IMG/VR virus record: IMGVR_UViG_3300027687_000081
Span: 1-22,773 of that record
Reading direction: 5' to 3' (one strand)
Origin: a virus
Length of the DNA stretch: 22,773 nt
Both the position numbers and the translations under genes were made by a program. The notes under the pieces were generated by a model. It made no database searches. It saw nothing but the letters and a program-made list of their open reading frames with translations, and had not been told where the DNA came from. Below, piece by piece: positions 1-5,944 of the stretch. Within the stretch, counting starts at the first letter, position 1. Every line of letters begins with the position of its first letter.

Positions 1-351
1 GGTATAGTATTTACGGGTAAATTAGATACTGGTAATAGTGCTAGTGCCTGTAGTATCCACGCAGAAGATGTGGTGATTAAGGGTAAGAGTGTTACTTGGA
101 ATATGAATGGTGATAAATACTCTAAACCACTACACAGAACTATCAAATTAATCAAACCAGAAGAGTCACGACCTGTCGTTTTAATGGATATAAACTTTTT
201 AAATATTACTTATAGAATGGAGGTGTCTTTAGACACTAATAGAAACAGGATACCGCTTCTCTTGAATAGGGACTTTATGCGAAGAGCTAATCTTATGATT
301 AATCCTGCTCGTAAATTTATGTTAACAGATATAAAAGAAGTGGAGCTATGA
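1..351 (+). CDS. Retropepsin-like (PF05618-type) protease, C-terminal part
   Basis: The reading frame is open from the first base, so the true start lies outside the window; 116 residues are visible. Near the visible N-terminus is K-L-D-T-G-N-S-A-S, which matches the D-T-G active-site turn of retropepsin-like aspartic proteases of the RimK-associated 'ATP-dependent zinc protease' family. The C-terminal part has R-I-P-L-L-L-N-R-D-F, like the conserved R-x-P-L-L-L-G-R-x-F block of that family. It is probably a soluble peptidase; its substrate is unknown. It overlaps the next gene by four bases (ATGA), so it is probably translated together with the capsid-targeted gene cluster that follows. The family call rests on these two motifs only. 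Confidence 0.6.
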   Translation, partial: GIVFTGKLDTGNSASACSIHAEDVVIKGKSVTWNMNGDKYSKPLHRTIKLIKPEESRPVVLMDINFLNITYRMEVSLDTNRNRIPLLLNRDFMRRANLMINPARKFMLTDIKEVEL

Positions 352-599
352 AGTCATTTTCCCAGTTTATCGAAGAGAGCTATGGTGGTCCAGGCATGTG
401 GATGCCGAAACAAAAAGACGGCAAGAACTGGATTGTCGCATACTCTATTACAATGAACGGCAAGACCACTGAGGTAGATAGAAAATTTAGAATCAAGTCA
501 GACGCATTGAATTTTATAAAAGATTCTATAAAAACTTTAAAGAAAGACGATAGGGTGACCTCTTTTAAATTTGACAAACCGAAAGAATATAAGAAATGA
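348..599 (+). CDS. Small internal-head protein with capsid-targeting leader
   Basis: An 83-residue protein beginning MKSFSQFIEES. This closely resembles the T4 capsid-targeting sequence MKTYQEFIAEA of internal proteins, which is removed by the prohead protease gp21 after an (I/L)-x-E motif; here I-E-E would be cut before S11. The mature 73-residue part is lysine-rich and ends in a basic tail, as expected of a DNA-binding capsid cargo. No known domain is recognised in it. The ATG overlaps the preceding stop (ATGA), and its own stop overlaps the next ATG in the same way. Its first 30 bases are almost identical to those of the next gene. Packaging is inferred from the leader, not shown. Confidence 0.75.
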   Translation: MKSFSQFIEESYGGPGMWMPKQKDGKNWIVAYSITMNGKTTEVDRKFRIKSDALNFIKDSIKTLKKDDRVTSFKFDKPKEYKK

Positions 600-1180
600 A
601 ATCATTTTCCCAGTTTATCGAAGAGGGTTTTCTCGATGACATATTAGCAGACTTCGAACCCGTCTCTAAGGCAGAGATCGATAAGGTGATGAAGAAGTCG
701 GACGCTGTACTCGCAAAGTATGCCAAGCCAAAGAGTCCGTACAAGTCATACAAACCTCGCAAGTACAGTGGGCAGAAACAAGAAGGGTTTTCTGAGTATG
801 TTCGTTCACAAGGCGAACTGAAGAAAGCATGTGGTGGTAAGGTGACTCTCGATAACATCATCAGGATATTCGCGAACGATAACATAAAGGTTGCCGATAA
901 CTTCCAACCCATGATCGACATAACAGAGTTGTGGAAGATAAGAGAATACGACCGCAAGATGATTGATGGTTACACTGGTAAGAACACTGAAGCAGAAATG
1001 AAGAAACTGACTGCTGACATTAAGAAGAACGGAATCAAAGAATACGGTTATGTAACCATCGACCGAAGAAAGAACGGTGACGTTGAAGTTCTTCTGGGCG
1101 AAGGCAATCATAGACTTGGAATTGCAAAGGCAGTCGGCATCAAGCAGATGCCCATAATGTTCTCATACGGAAACATATAA
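596..1180 (+). CDS. Capsid-targeted ParB/sulfiredoxin-like domain protein
   Basis: A 194-residue protein with the leader MKSFSQFIEE followed by G, an I-E-E prohead protease site. Residues 20-80 are basic and linker-like. Residues about 105-190 resemble the ParB N-terminal/sulfiredoxin-like fold: L-T-A-D-I-K-K-N-G-I at 138-147, then G-E-G-N-H-R-L-G-I-A-K-A-V-G-I at 168-182, matching the ParB G-x-x-R nucleotide-binding box, then a short hydrophobic strand. ParB-like domains bind CTP or act as nucleases or kinases depending on subfamily; which applies here cannot be told. The leader suggests the protein is packed in the head and delivered with the DNA. It lies in an ATGA/TAATG-coupled run of leader-bearing genes. 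Confidence 0.7.
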   Translation: MKSFSQFIEEGFLDDILADFEPVSKAEIDKVMKKSDAVLAKYAKPKSPYKSYKPRKYSGQKQEGFSEYVRSQGELKKACGGKVTLDNIIRIFANDNIKVADNFQPMIDITELWKIREYDRKMIDGYTGKNTEAEMKKLTADIKKNGIKEYGYVTIDRRKNGDVEVLLGEGNHRLGIAKAVGIKQMPIMFSYGNI

Positions 1181-1677
1181 TGTTAAAGTTCTCTCAATAC
1201 ATAGAAGAAGCGTTCAACTCTCCCTATAAGATTAAAATGAAGAGGATATACGAAAAGCAATATAAAGGGAAGACGAAACTCAAAGACGGTTCACAGTTGG
1301 ATGTGATTGCCACTCGCCATATGAGTGGTTCTACTGAGTTCTATTGGGAAATACTTTTCAAGAGGTCGGGATCAACTGATGTAACTGGTGAAGGCGACCA
1401 GATGAAAGTCTTTGCGACCGTCATTGATGCTATCAGACAGTTTATAGATCAGGAGGACCCCGAAGAATTCTTCTTCAGTGCCGACAAGTCATACGCCTCC
1501 TTTAAGGCGGCTGTCCTCAGGGCAGCCGGAAGCGACACAAGAGACAAAGGATGGCATGAAATGGAAAGTCGAGAGAAGTTATATAGCCGTTTGGTTAAGA
1601 GGTATTTGTCCAAAGGATATAAAGTAAAAGAGACTAGTAGTATTCATGGAACTGATTTTGTGCTGACAAAAAAATGA
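1180..1677 (+). CDS. Capsid-targeted internal protein, paralogue A
   Basis: A 165-residue protein starting MLKFSQYIEEAFNSPYK; I-E-E before A is a near-exact match to the T4 internal protein cleavage site I-A-E before A. The body is unrecognised but clearly paralogous to the next gene. Shared blocks include D-V-T-G-E-G-D, F-A-T-V-I near residues 69-85 and S-R-E-K-L-Y followed by a basic helix near the C-terminus. The start overlaps the upstream stop as TAATG, and the stop overlaps the next ATG. The first 51 bases are identical to those of the paralogue except one base. It is probably a virion-internal, host-directed or DNA-condensing protein; the specific activity is unknown. Confidence 0.7.
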   Translation: MLKFSQYIEEAFNSPYKIKMKRIYEKQYKGKTKLKDGSQLDVIATRHMSGSTEFYWEILFKRSGSTDVTGEGDQMKVFATVIDAIRQFIDQEDPEEFFFSADKSYASFKAAVLRAAGSDTRDKGWHEMESREKLYSRLVKRYLSKGYKVKETSSIHGTDFVLTKK

Positions 1678-2195
1678 TAAAGTTCTCTCAATACATAGAA
1701 GAAGCGTTCAACTCTCCCTATAAGTTTTCTGGTGGCCAGAGAGACAATGACCTCTATAGTTACAAGTTCGACACTCTTGATGTCAAGAAACAGGGTCGAC
1801 TTCTTTCAAAACAGGGTCTTCGAGGAAGTCGAGTTGATGTGATGATAACGGGATCAGAATCTCCAGAGGATGAAGATGAATATATGTGGGAGTTAAGTTT
1901 CAGTCGCCAGCATTATGGTTCAGATAAAACTAGATATGACGTGACAGGTGAAGGCGATGCAATGCGAATATTTGCCACTGTCATAGCAATTTCTAATGAT
2001 TTTATAAAAAGGGAAAACCCCAAATATGTCGTATTCGGGGCAGAGAAATCGAAAGACTCTGGTGGATCTAAAGAGTTACAGAGTCGCGAGAAGTTATACC
2101 TTAGAATGGCAAAAAAATACTTCGGCAACAAGTATAATATAAGGATGAATGCTGGTAGTAGAGAGTCTTTATTTTTCTTGGATAGAAAGAAATGA
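1674..2195 (+). CDS. Capsid-targeted internal protein, paralogue B
   Basis: A 173-residue paralogue of the preceding gene, starting MIKFSQYIEEAFNSPYK, with the same predicted prohead-protease site after I-E-E. Conserved blocks shared with its neighbour are D-V-T-G-E-G-D, F-A-T-V-I and S-R-E-K-L-Y; the middle and the extreme C-terminus have diverged. The ATGA overlap indicates translational coupling to paralogue A and to the following small gene. The strong 5' nucleotide identity combined with divergent bodies suggests recent recombination or duplication of the leader segment. No enzymatic motif is visible. Confidence 0.7.
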   Translation: MIKFSQYIEEAFNSPYKFSGGQRDNDLYSYKFDTLDVKKQGRLLSKQGLRGSRVDVMITGSESPEDEDEYMWELSFSRQHYGSDKTRYDVTGEGDAMRIFATVIAISNDFIKRENPKYVVFGAEKSKDSGGSKELQSREKLYLRMAKKYFGNKYNIRMNAGSRESLFFLDRKK

Positions 2196-2395
2196 TAAAG
2201 TTCTCTCAATACATCGAAGAGGCAAAGACCGAAAAGTCTCATCCGTGGTATGTTCACTCTCCCAGTTCGTTCAAGTCTCACAGAAATATGGGTAGGTTTG
2301 AATCAGAAGAAGATGCGAAAGCATACGTTAAACGGACACAAAAGCACATGCCCGATAATCTATTAAAGGTAGGAAAGGGAAAATTACCAAAATAG
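2192..2395 (+). CDS. Small capsid-targeted protein, last in the leader cluster
   Basis: A 67-residue protein starting MIKFSQYIEEAK, the same capsid-targeting leader with a predicted cut after I-E-E. The remaining 57 residues are basic, with several K, H and R, and carry W-Y-V-H-S and E-D-A-K-A-Y-V-K segments but no recognised domain. The start overlaps the previous stop (ATGA). It ends four bases before a consensus sigma70 promoter, so it marks the end of this virion-cargo unit. Small basic mature products of this type resemble T4 internal proteins. Confidence 0.65.
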   Translation: MIKFSQYIEEAKTEKSHPWYVHSPSSFKSHRNMGRFESEEDAKAYVKRTQKHMPDNLLKVGKGKLPK

Positions 2396-2398
2396 TGC

Positions 2399-2427
2399 TT
2401 GACATCCGTACTTAAATAGTGTATAAT
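2399..2427 (+). promoter_or_regulatory. Consensus sigma70 promoter
   Basis: TTGACA at 2399-2404 and TATAAT at 2422-2427 are both perfect consensus hexamers with 17 bases between them. It lies in the gap between the leader-bearing cluster and the small helix-turn-helix-like gene that starts at 2505, leaving a 5' leader of about 70 bases. T4-like phages use strong host sigma70 promoters for early genes, so the downstream gene is probably early. Confidence 0.85.
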
Positions 2428-2504
2428 ATGTACATATTCTGAAGAATAGAGCAATACAAACTATCCATCAGGGTATTTACTATTAATCTAATGAGGAAGT
2501 ATGT

Positions 2505-2771
2505 ATGAGTAAAGTGACTGTATCAAAAAAAGAGCAGGTACTAGGCGCACTGTTAGCTGGGCAACGTATCTCACCCGCTGAGATGTCAAGCCGCTTTGGT
2601 GTTAAAAACACTAGTGCAATGGCTTCAAGTCTTCGAATGGATGGATATCCTGTCTATCTAAATGAGGGCACCAAAGATGCTCGCGGTCGTGCGTTAGCTT
2701 CAAAGTACCGAATCGGCACTGCGTCTCGCAAAGTTATCGCTGCTGGTTATAAGGCACTAGCTACTGCATAA
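2505..2771 (+). CDS. Small winged-helix-like DNA-binding protein
   Basis: An 88-residue basic protein. Residues 8-45 read as a helix-turn-helix or winged-helix unit: K-E-Q-V-L-G-A-L-L, then S-P-A-E-M-S-S-R-F-G-V as the turn, then a recognition-type helix with S-A-M-A-S-S-L-R. A short beta region follows (Y-P-V-Y-L-N-E), then a basic C-terminal helix. The start is set by the ribosome binding site GAGGAAG about eight bases upstream. A perfect sigma70 promoter precedes it and a hairpin terminator follows, so it forms its own transcription unit, as expected of an early regulator. The target is unknown. Confidence 0.6.
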   Translation: MSKVTVSKKEQVLGALLAGQRISPAEMSSRFGVKNTSAMASSLRMDGYPVYLNEGTKDARGRALASKYRIGTASRKVIAAGYKALATA

Positions 2772-2785
2772 CTAATGCGGCATAT

Positions 2786-2816
2786 GGGGCGGGTGCAATG
2801 CTCGCCCCTTTATTTT
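2786..2816 (+). terminator. Rho-independent terminator
   Basis: GGGGCG at 2786-2791 pairs with CGCCCC at 2803-2808, extended by G-U pairs, and is followed by a T-rich run with one interrupting A. It closes the unit of the small regulator. Confidence 0.75.
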
Positions 2817-2820
2817 CATA

Positions 2821-3132
2821 ATGAGTTATAAGGTATATAGTGTGATATACGCCAGTGAGAATTACGACTTCCAAGGTCGAAAGCGAAAAAAACGCAAAGT
2901 GAAGGGTCTTCTGTATAAACGAAGAAAAGCTTCAGAGTTCGAAGAGATTGTCGATACACTGTATAATCATCGTAGTAGCAATCAAGAGTACCATTCTTCT
3001 CCAGATACTGTTGGAGCTGTTGGCTCTCTCGCGAGTCCGAAAAAGATAGAAGGATACACAGTATCTATACCCTACAATAAGGGTCCTTACCAAGTGATAC
3101 CTGATAACGAAATAGAATATATAGGAAAATAG
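2821..3132 (+). CDS. Hypothetical basic protein
   Basis: A 103-residue protein with no recognised domain. Residues 19-35 form a strongly basic stretch (GRKRKKRKVKG, then YKRRK), which suggests nucleic acid or membrane-phosphate contact. The remainder is mixed beta-like with Y-x-V-x-Y patterns. The ATG lies only a few bases after the terminator, with no visible ribosome binding site, so expression probably depends on read-through or a promoter not recognised here. The next gene starts two bases after its stop. Confidence 0.55.
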   Translation: MSYKVYSVIYASENYDFQGRKRKKRKVKGLLYKRRKASEFEEIVDTLYNHRSSNQEYHSSPDTVGAVGSLASPKKIEGYTVSIPYNKGPYQVIPDNEIEYIGK

Positions 3133-3134
3133 TC

Positions 3135-3476
3135 ATGAACACGCCATCTATACTCAGACTGTTTTCAAACAAACTGCTTCGATGTGGTGAGTTTAAAAGC
3201 ACCATAAACGGCGCTCCTTACTATGAAATAAAGGGAGTCGTAAGAGTCATGTGTCGCAAAGAACGTGACAGCAGCAAAAAAGGCACTTGGAGGTTTGTGC
3301 TGTACCAAGCCAATCTCAAGTCAGCCAATCACGGCAAAGTCATTCATAAAGATATGAGTTTTGAAGGAGCTTTAGCCTATGTAAAAGTGATGATGAAAAA
3401 CAGCTATTACTGGAGCTACAGTGAAGAGCTTAACATATATCAGCTCGGTCAAGAGTCAGAAAATAGGAGGATCTAA
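3135..3476 (+). CDS. Hypothetical protein
   Basis: A 113-residue protein, unrecognised. It is basic in the first half (two Cys, at 17 and 40) and rich in aromatic residues toward the C-terminus (Y-Y-W-S-Y). A possible ribosome binding site AGGAA lies eight bases before the ATG, inside the end of the preceding gene, so the two are probably co-translated. Its last codons contain the AGGAGG that serves the following acyl-carrier-like gene. No transmembrane segment or catalytic motif is apparent. Confidence 0.55.
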   Translation: MNTPSILRLFSNKLLRCGEFKSTINGAPYYEIKGVVRVMCRKERDSSKKGTWRFVLYQANLKSANHGKVIHKDMSFEGALAYVKVMMKNSYYWSYSEELNIYQLGQESENRRI

Positions 3477-3478
3477 AC

Positions 3479-3682
3479 ATGAAAAATGTTGTAGAATTAA
3501 TGATAGACAATATCATGGAAGATTACACGATAAAGTCTTTTGACGAAATCGACTCTCTGACAATGATGGATCTGATTATGGTTATCGAAGACGGATTTGA
3601 TGTATCGATACCCCTAAATGTCGTAGAGAATCTTTCTAGTAAAGATGACTTTCTAGAGAGGATACTTAAGGAATTGGGCTAG
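3479..3682 (+). CDS. Acyl carrier protein-like protein
   Basis: A 67-residue acidic protein. Residues 22-45 (E-I-D-S-L-T-M-M-D-L-I-M-V-I-E, then F-D-V-S-I-P) follow the acyl carrier pattern D-S-L-x-x-x-x-L-x-x-x-I-E-x-x-F-x-x-x-I-P. The Ser of D-S-L would carry 4'-phosphopantetheine. At 67 residues it is slightly shorter than typical ACPs (75-80), with a short first helix. The start is fixed by a strong AGGAGG about seven bases upstream. The partner enzyme is not in this window. It could modulate host fatty-acid or envelope metabolism, or act as a non-acylated adaptor. Attachment of the cofactor is inferred from D-S-L only. Confidence 0.65.
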   Translation: MKNVVELMIDNIMEDYTIKSFDEIDSLTMMDLIMVIEDGFDVSIPLNVVENLSSKDDFLERILKELG

Positions 3683-3685
3683 TAA

Positions 3686-4438
3686 ATGAGCAATGGATTT
3701 TTAGTATTAGGTGATATCCATAATGAGTATCTGCTGTTTGCCAGGGCGCACTCATATGCTGTTACCAACAACTTACACATCGTTAGTGTAGGTGATGTAG
3801 TTGACTATGGCACCGAAGCTGCATCTACCATCACATACTCGCACAGATTACTGCTCCGAAGTGAAGCAACGTTTATAGAAGGAAACCATGACAACAAAAT
3901 CTATAGGTATTTGAACGGTAATGATGTTAAGATATCTTATGGCATGACTTCAACAACACTGGCTGTTGAGGATGATGATGTGAAGAATGCATTCCTCTAT
4001 CTATACGACCACATGAAGACCCATGTTGTTATAGGAGATACACATATAACTCATGGTGCATTCACGTCTTCATATTGGACGGATGGACCAAGCGGTAAGA
4101 AGTTTGACAGATCAAGACTCTACGGCGAGGTAGATAAAAATAAGCCCAGCATAGAGTATAACGGTTCTAACTATCCTGCTAGAACATACGAGTGGGTTGA
4201 TGATATACCTTTCGGCAAGACTGTAATCGTTGGACATGATAGAAGCCCATTCAGTGATGTTCACGATAACATGGATGAAGTTGTGATTAGATTGAATGAT
4301 CAGGGTGGAACCGCTATATTTACAGACACGGGTGCGGGCAAAGGTGGATTTATCAGCGGAGTTGTTCTGAGCGAGTTTGGCTTAGTGCAAGAGATAGTTA
4401 AGTTTAAAGGCTTGAGTGATAAGGAAATAAGACTATGA
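3686..4438 (+). CDS. Calcineurin-like metallophosphoesterase
   Basis: A 250-residue soluble protein with the full metallophosphoesterase signature: G-D-I-H at 9-12, G-D-V-V-D-Y-G at 36-42, G-N-H-D at 66-69, then I-T-H-G in the second half and V-G-H-D near residue 190. These residues bind two metal ions in the PPP/Ap4A-hydrolase-like superfamily. The substrate (protein phosphate, dinucleotide polyphosphate or nucleotide) cannot be told from sequence. It starts three bases after the ACP-like gene and overlaps the next gene by ATGA, so it sits in one operon with the ACP-like and small membrane proteins. Confidence 0.85.
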   Translation: MSNGFLVLGDIHNEYLLFARAHSYAVTNNLHIVSVGDVVDYGTEAASTITYSHRLLLRSEATFIEGNHDNKIYRYLNGNDVKISYGMTSTTLAVEDDDVKNAFLYLYDHMKTHVVIGDTHITHGAFTSSYWTDGPSGKKFDRSRLYGEVDKNKPSIEYNGSNYPARTYEWVDDIPFGKTVIVGHDRSPFSDVHDNMDEVVIRLNDQGGTAIFTDTGAGKGGFISGVVLSEFGLVQEIVKFKGLSDKEIRL

Positions 4439-4581
4439 GTGGATGGCTAGTAGCTCTCACTGGAATCATATATTTCTATATTTGTGCAGAACAGTTATAT
4501 CATAGAAATATTCCAATGGCTCTATGTTACGCTGGATATGCTTTTGCTAACATAGGGTTATATATGGCAGTCAGCAAATGA
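4435..4581 (+). CDS. Small membrane protein (48 aa)
   Basis: A short 48-residue ORF beginning MSGWLVALTGIIYFYICAEQ and ending L-Y-M-A-V-S-K. Two hydrophobic stretches (residues 4-18 and about 29-45) suggest a small two-segment inner-membrane protein. It overlaps the phosphoesterase stop by ATGA and the next gene by ATGA, so translational coupling on both sides supports it as real. Proteins of this size and pattern recur in marine T4-like phages; no function is known to me. Confidence 0.7.
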   Translation: MSGWLVALTGIIYFYICAEQLYHRNIPMALCYAGYAFANIGLYMAVSK

Positions 4582-4823
4582 CTGGTAACTCTTATAATGA
4601 GAATCTGGTCTGGTACGTAAAATGGACAGCTACAATTTTAGTTCTCGTATCGGTAGCCTTTCGCTTTGCTGGCACTGATTTTTACGTATTCGATCTAGCT
4701 GTTGGCGGACTCGGTTCAGCCATGTGGCTATGGGTCTCAATTCTCTGGAATGACCGCGCACTGATAATACTGAACACCGTCATGTTTTTGATGCTATTCG
4801 CAGCCCTCCTAAAACATATCTGA
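4578..4823 (+). CDS. Small membrane protein (81 aa)
   Basis: An 81-residue protein with three hydrophobic segments at about 11-30, 35-55 and 60-80 (the last L-I-I-L-N-T-V-M-F-L-M-L-F-A-A-L-L), separated by short charged turns such as W-N-D-R. It is probably an inner-membrane protein. The start overlaps the preceding 48-residue membrane protein by ATGA, and the two may act together. No family function is recognised. The unit ends just before the first of the repeated early promoters. Confidence 0.65.
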   Translation: MTGNSYNENLVWYVKWTATILVLVSVAFRFAGTDFYVFDLAVGGLGSAMWLWVSILWNDRALIILNTVMFLMLFAALLKHI

Positions 4824-4833
4824 TTTTTCTCAC

Positions 4834-4900
4834 AAAATATCGAAAATAAAGCTTGACATTGCTGCCCAGTGTGATATAATGGTGTCTGAAATCGAGTAAT
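4834..4900 (+). promoter_or_regulatory. Early sigma70 promoter cassette, copy 1
   Basis: TTGACA at 4853-4858, 16-base spacer, TGA-TATAAT with the -10 at 4875-4880 (extended -10), preceded by an A-rich stretch (aaaatatcgaaaataaag) and followed by TCTGAAATCGAGTAAT. It differs from copy 2 at only three of 67 positions. It drives the gene at 4915. Confidence 0.85.
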
Positions 4901-4914
4901 AACAGAGAAAATCT

Positions 4915-5142
4915 ATGAAAAAGCAGAATTACATCCTAGAAGTAGAAGTTAACGAAGAAATTTCATATAAGCATGATCCCATTCGCATTGAGAATGTGTC
5001 GGAAAATTCTGCAATAGCGGAGGCATGTTCAATCATTAAGAAGATATCTAAGAACTTTCTTCTGCCTGGAAGTGTTCGTGTGATGGTCGTTAACGAAGAT
5101 AATGGCGAATCTATTCCAGTACAGTCAGAGAGTTGGTCATAA
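4915..5142 (+). CDS. Hypothetical small protein
   Basis: A 75-residue acidic protein with alternating hydrophobic and charged residues (Y-I-L-E-V-E-V-N, later S-V-R-V-M-V-V), suggesting a compact alpha/beta fold. No known domain is seen. It is the first gene after early promoter copy 1, and its stop is followed after one base by the next ATG. It has no membrane segment or catalytic signature. Confidence 0.6.
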   Translation: MKKQNYILEVEVNEEISYKHDPIRIENVSENSAIAEACSIIKKISKNFLLPGSVRVMVVNEDNGESIPVQSESWS

Positions 5143-5143
5143 T

Positions 5144-5566
5144 ATGCACGTAAAAATAGGAAACTATCCCAAGCATAGATTCTACCACAATTGGTTATAT
5201 GCGCTTGGCTGGACTAATGATGCGAAAGTCAATGTCCGTATTGACCCTTGGGATACGTGGTCTATGGACTCCACCCTTGCACTCATCATTGCGCCGATGC
5301 TAGAACAACTCCGTGATAGTACACACGGCGCACCGATAGTAGCCGACATTGATCGTCCAGAACATCTGATCGGCACTGTAGCAGATACTAGCAAGGGAGA
5401 CGTGGATGAGTTTCACTTTGAAGCGTGGGACTGGGTACTAACCGAAATGTTGTTTGCTTTTGCGAGTAAGCACAGTGGCGATGGCTGGGAAAGCGATGCG
5501 TCTCAGAAGCGCATCACCAATGGCTTTCGTTTGTTCGGAAAGTATTACGAGGGGTTATGGGACTAA
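5144..5566 (+). CDS. Conserved marine T4-like phage hypothetical protein
   Basis: A 140-residue protein. I chose the ATG at 5144, one base after the previous stop; the frame is open further upstream, but only inside the preceding gene. Characteristic segments are I-D-P-W-D-T-W-S-M-D near residues 29-38, H-G-A-P near 60, D-E-F-H-F-E-A-W-D near 85, and the C-terminal G-F-R-L-F-G-K-Y-Y-E-G-L-W-D. I recognise this pattern from conserved hypothetical proteins of marine T4-like phages, with no assigned function. The many Trp, His and Asp residues fit a soluble protein. It is cotranscribed with the gene at 4915, and its stop codon lies inside promoter copy 2. Confidence 0.7.
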   Translation: MHVKIGNYPKHRFYHNWLYALGWTNDAKVNVRIDPWDTWSMDSTLALIIAPMLEQLRDSTHGAPIVADIDRPEHLIGTVADTSKGDVDEFHFEAWDWVLTEMLFAFASKHSGDGWESDASQKRITNGFRLFGKYYEGLWD

Positions 5567-5631
5567 AATATCGAAAATAAAGCTTGACATTGCTGCTCAG
5601 TGTGCTATAATAGTGTCTGAAATCGAGTAAT
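5565..5631 (+). promoter_or_regulatory. Early sigma70 promoter cassette, copy 2
   Basis: TTGACA at 5584-5589, 16-base spacer, extended TGC-TATAAT with the -10 at 5606-5611, same flanks as copy 1. The stop codon of the upstream gene is part of the repeated segment. It drives the gene at 5646. Confidence 0.85.
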
Positions 5632-5645
5632 TAGAGAGAAAAAAA

Positions 5646-5876
5646 ATGAGTAACGAAGTAACAGCATTTGGTATCATAAAGGCTCTCAAAGTGAGTGGCG
5701 AATTTTGTAGTGCAAGGATGGTTGCGCGATTGGCGAACATTGACGCTTCTAGCGAGAACCTTCAGATGATCATTGATGAGATGTATGATTTCAAAGAGTT
5801 GGGATTTTTGGAAGTCAGCAAAGAAAATCCCTTTGGAGGAAAACGACCTTGGTTCAAGATCGCTGATATGTACTAA
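5646..5876 (+). CDS. Small hypothetical protein, possible winged helix
   Basis: A 76-residue protein, alone between two copies of the early promoter. Helical segments at residues 5-15 (A-F-G-I-I-K-A-L-K), 21-30 (S-A-R-M-V-A-R-L-A-N) and 36-50 are followed by a short wing-like end (L-E-V-S-K-E, then R-P-W-F-K-I). This is compatible with a small winged-helix regulator but not diagnostic. The ribosome binding site GAGAG lies a few bases upstream. No enzymatic motif. Confidence 0.55.
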   Translation: MSNEVTAFGIIKALKVSGEFCSARMVARLANIDASSENLQMIIDEMYDFKELGFLEVSKENPFGGKRPWFKIADMY

Positions 5877-5932
5877 AATAAAGGTTGACATTCCCCACCA
5901 GTGTGCTATAATAGAGTCTGAAATCGAGTAAT
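5875..5932 (+). promoter_or_regulatory. Early sigma70 promoter cassette, copy 3
   Basis: TTGACA at 5885-5890, 16-base spacer, extended TGC-TATAAT with the -10 at 5907-5912. It shares the downstream TCTGAAATCGAGTAAT with copies 1 and 2 but has a shorter A-rich upstream part and a diverged spacer. It overlaps the stop of the previous gene and drives the CobT-like gene at 5945. Confidence 0.85.
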
Positions 5933-5944
5933 AAGAGTATTCAA

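Larger units (their letters stand above)
1180..2221 (+). repeat. Repeated DNA coding for capsid-targeting leaders (copies at 1180, 1674, 2192)
   Basis: The 51 bases at 1180-1230 and 1674-1724 differ at a single position (tta versus ata in codon 2), and the first 30 bases from 2192 are nearly the same. A second variant shared by the genes at 348 and 596 is identical over 30 bases apart from one silent change in codon 2. Outside the leader the genes diverge sharply. This is direct sequence evidence that the leader-coding segment has been duplicated or homogenised as a unit. Confidence 0.85.

Noticed and set aside
5102-5143. Longer start for the gene at 5144
   Set aside because: The extra 14 codons lie inside the previous gene and have no ribosome binding site; ATG 5144 sits one base after the previous stop.
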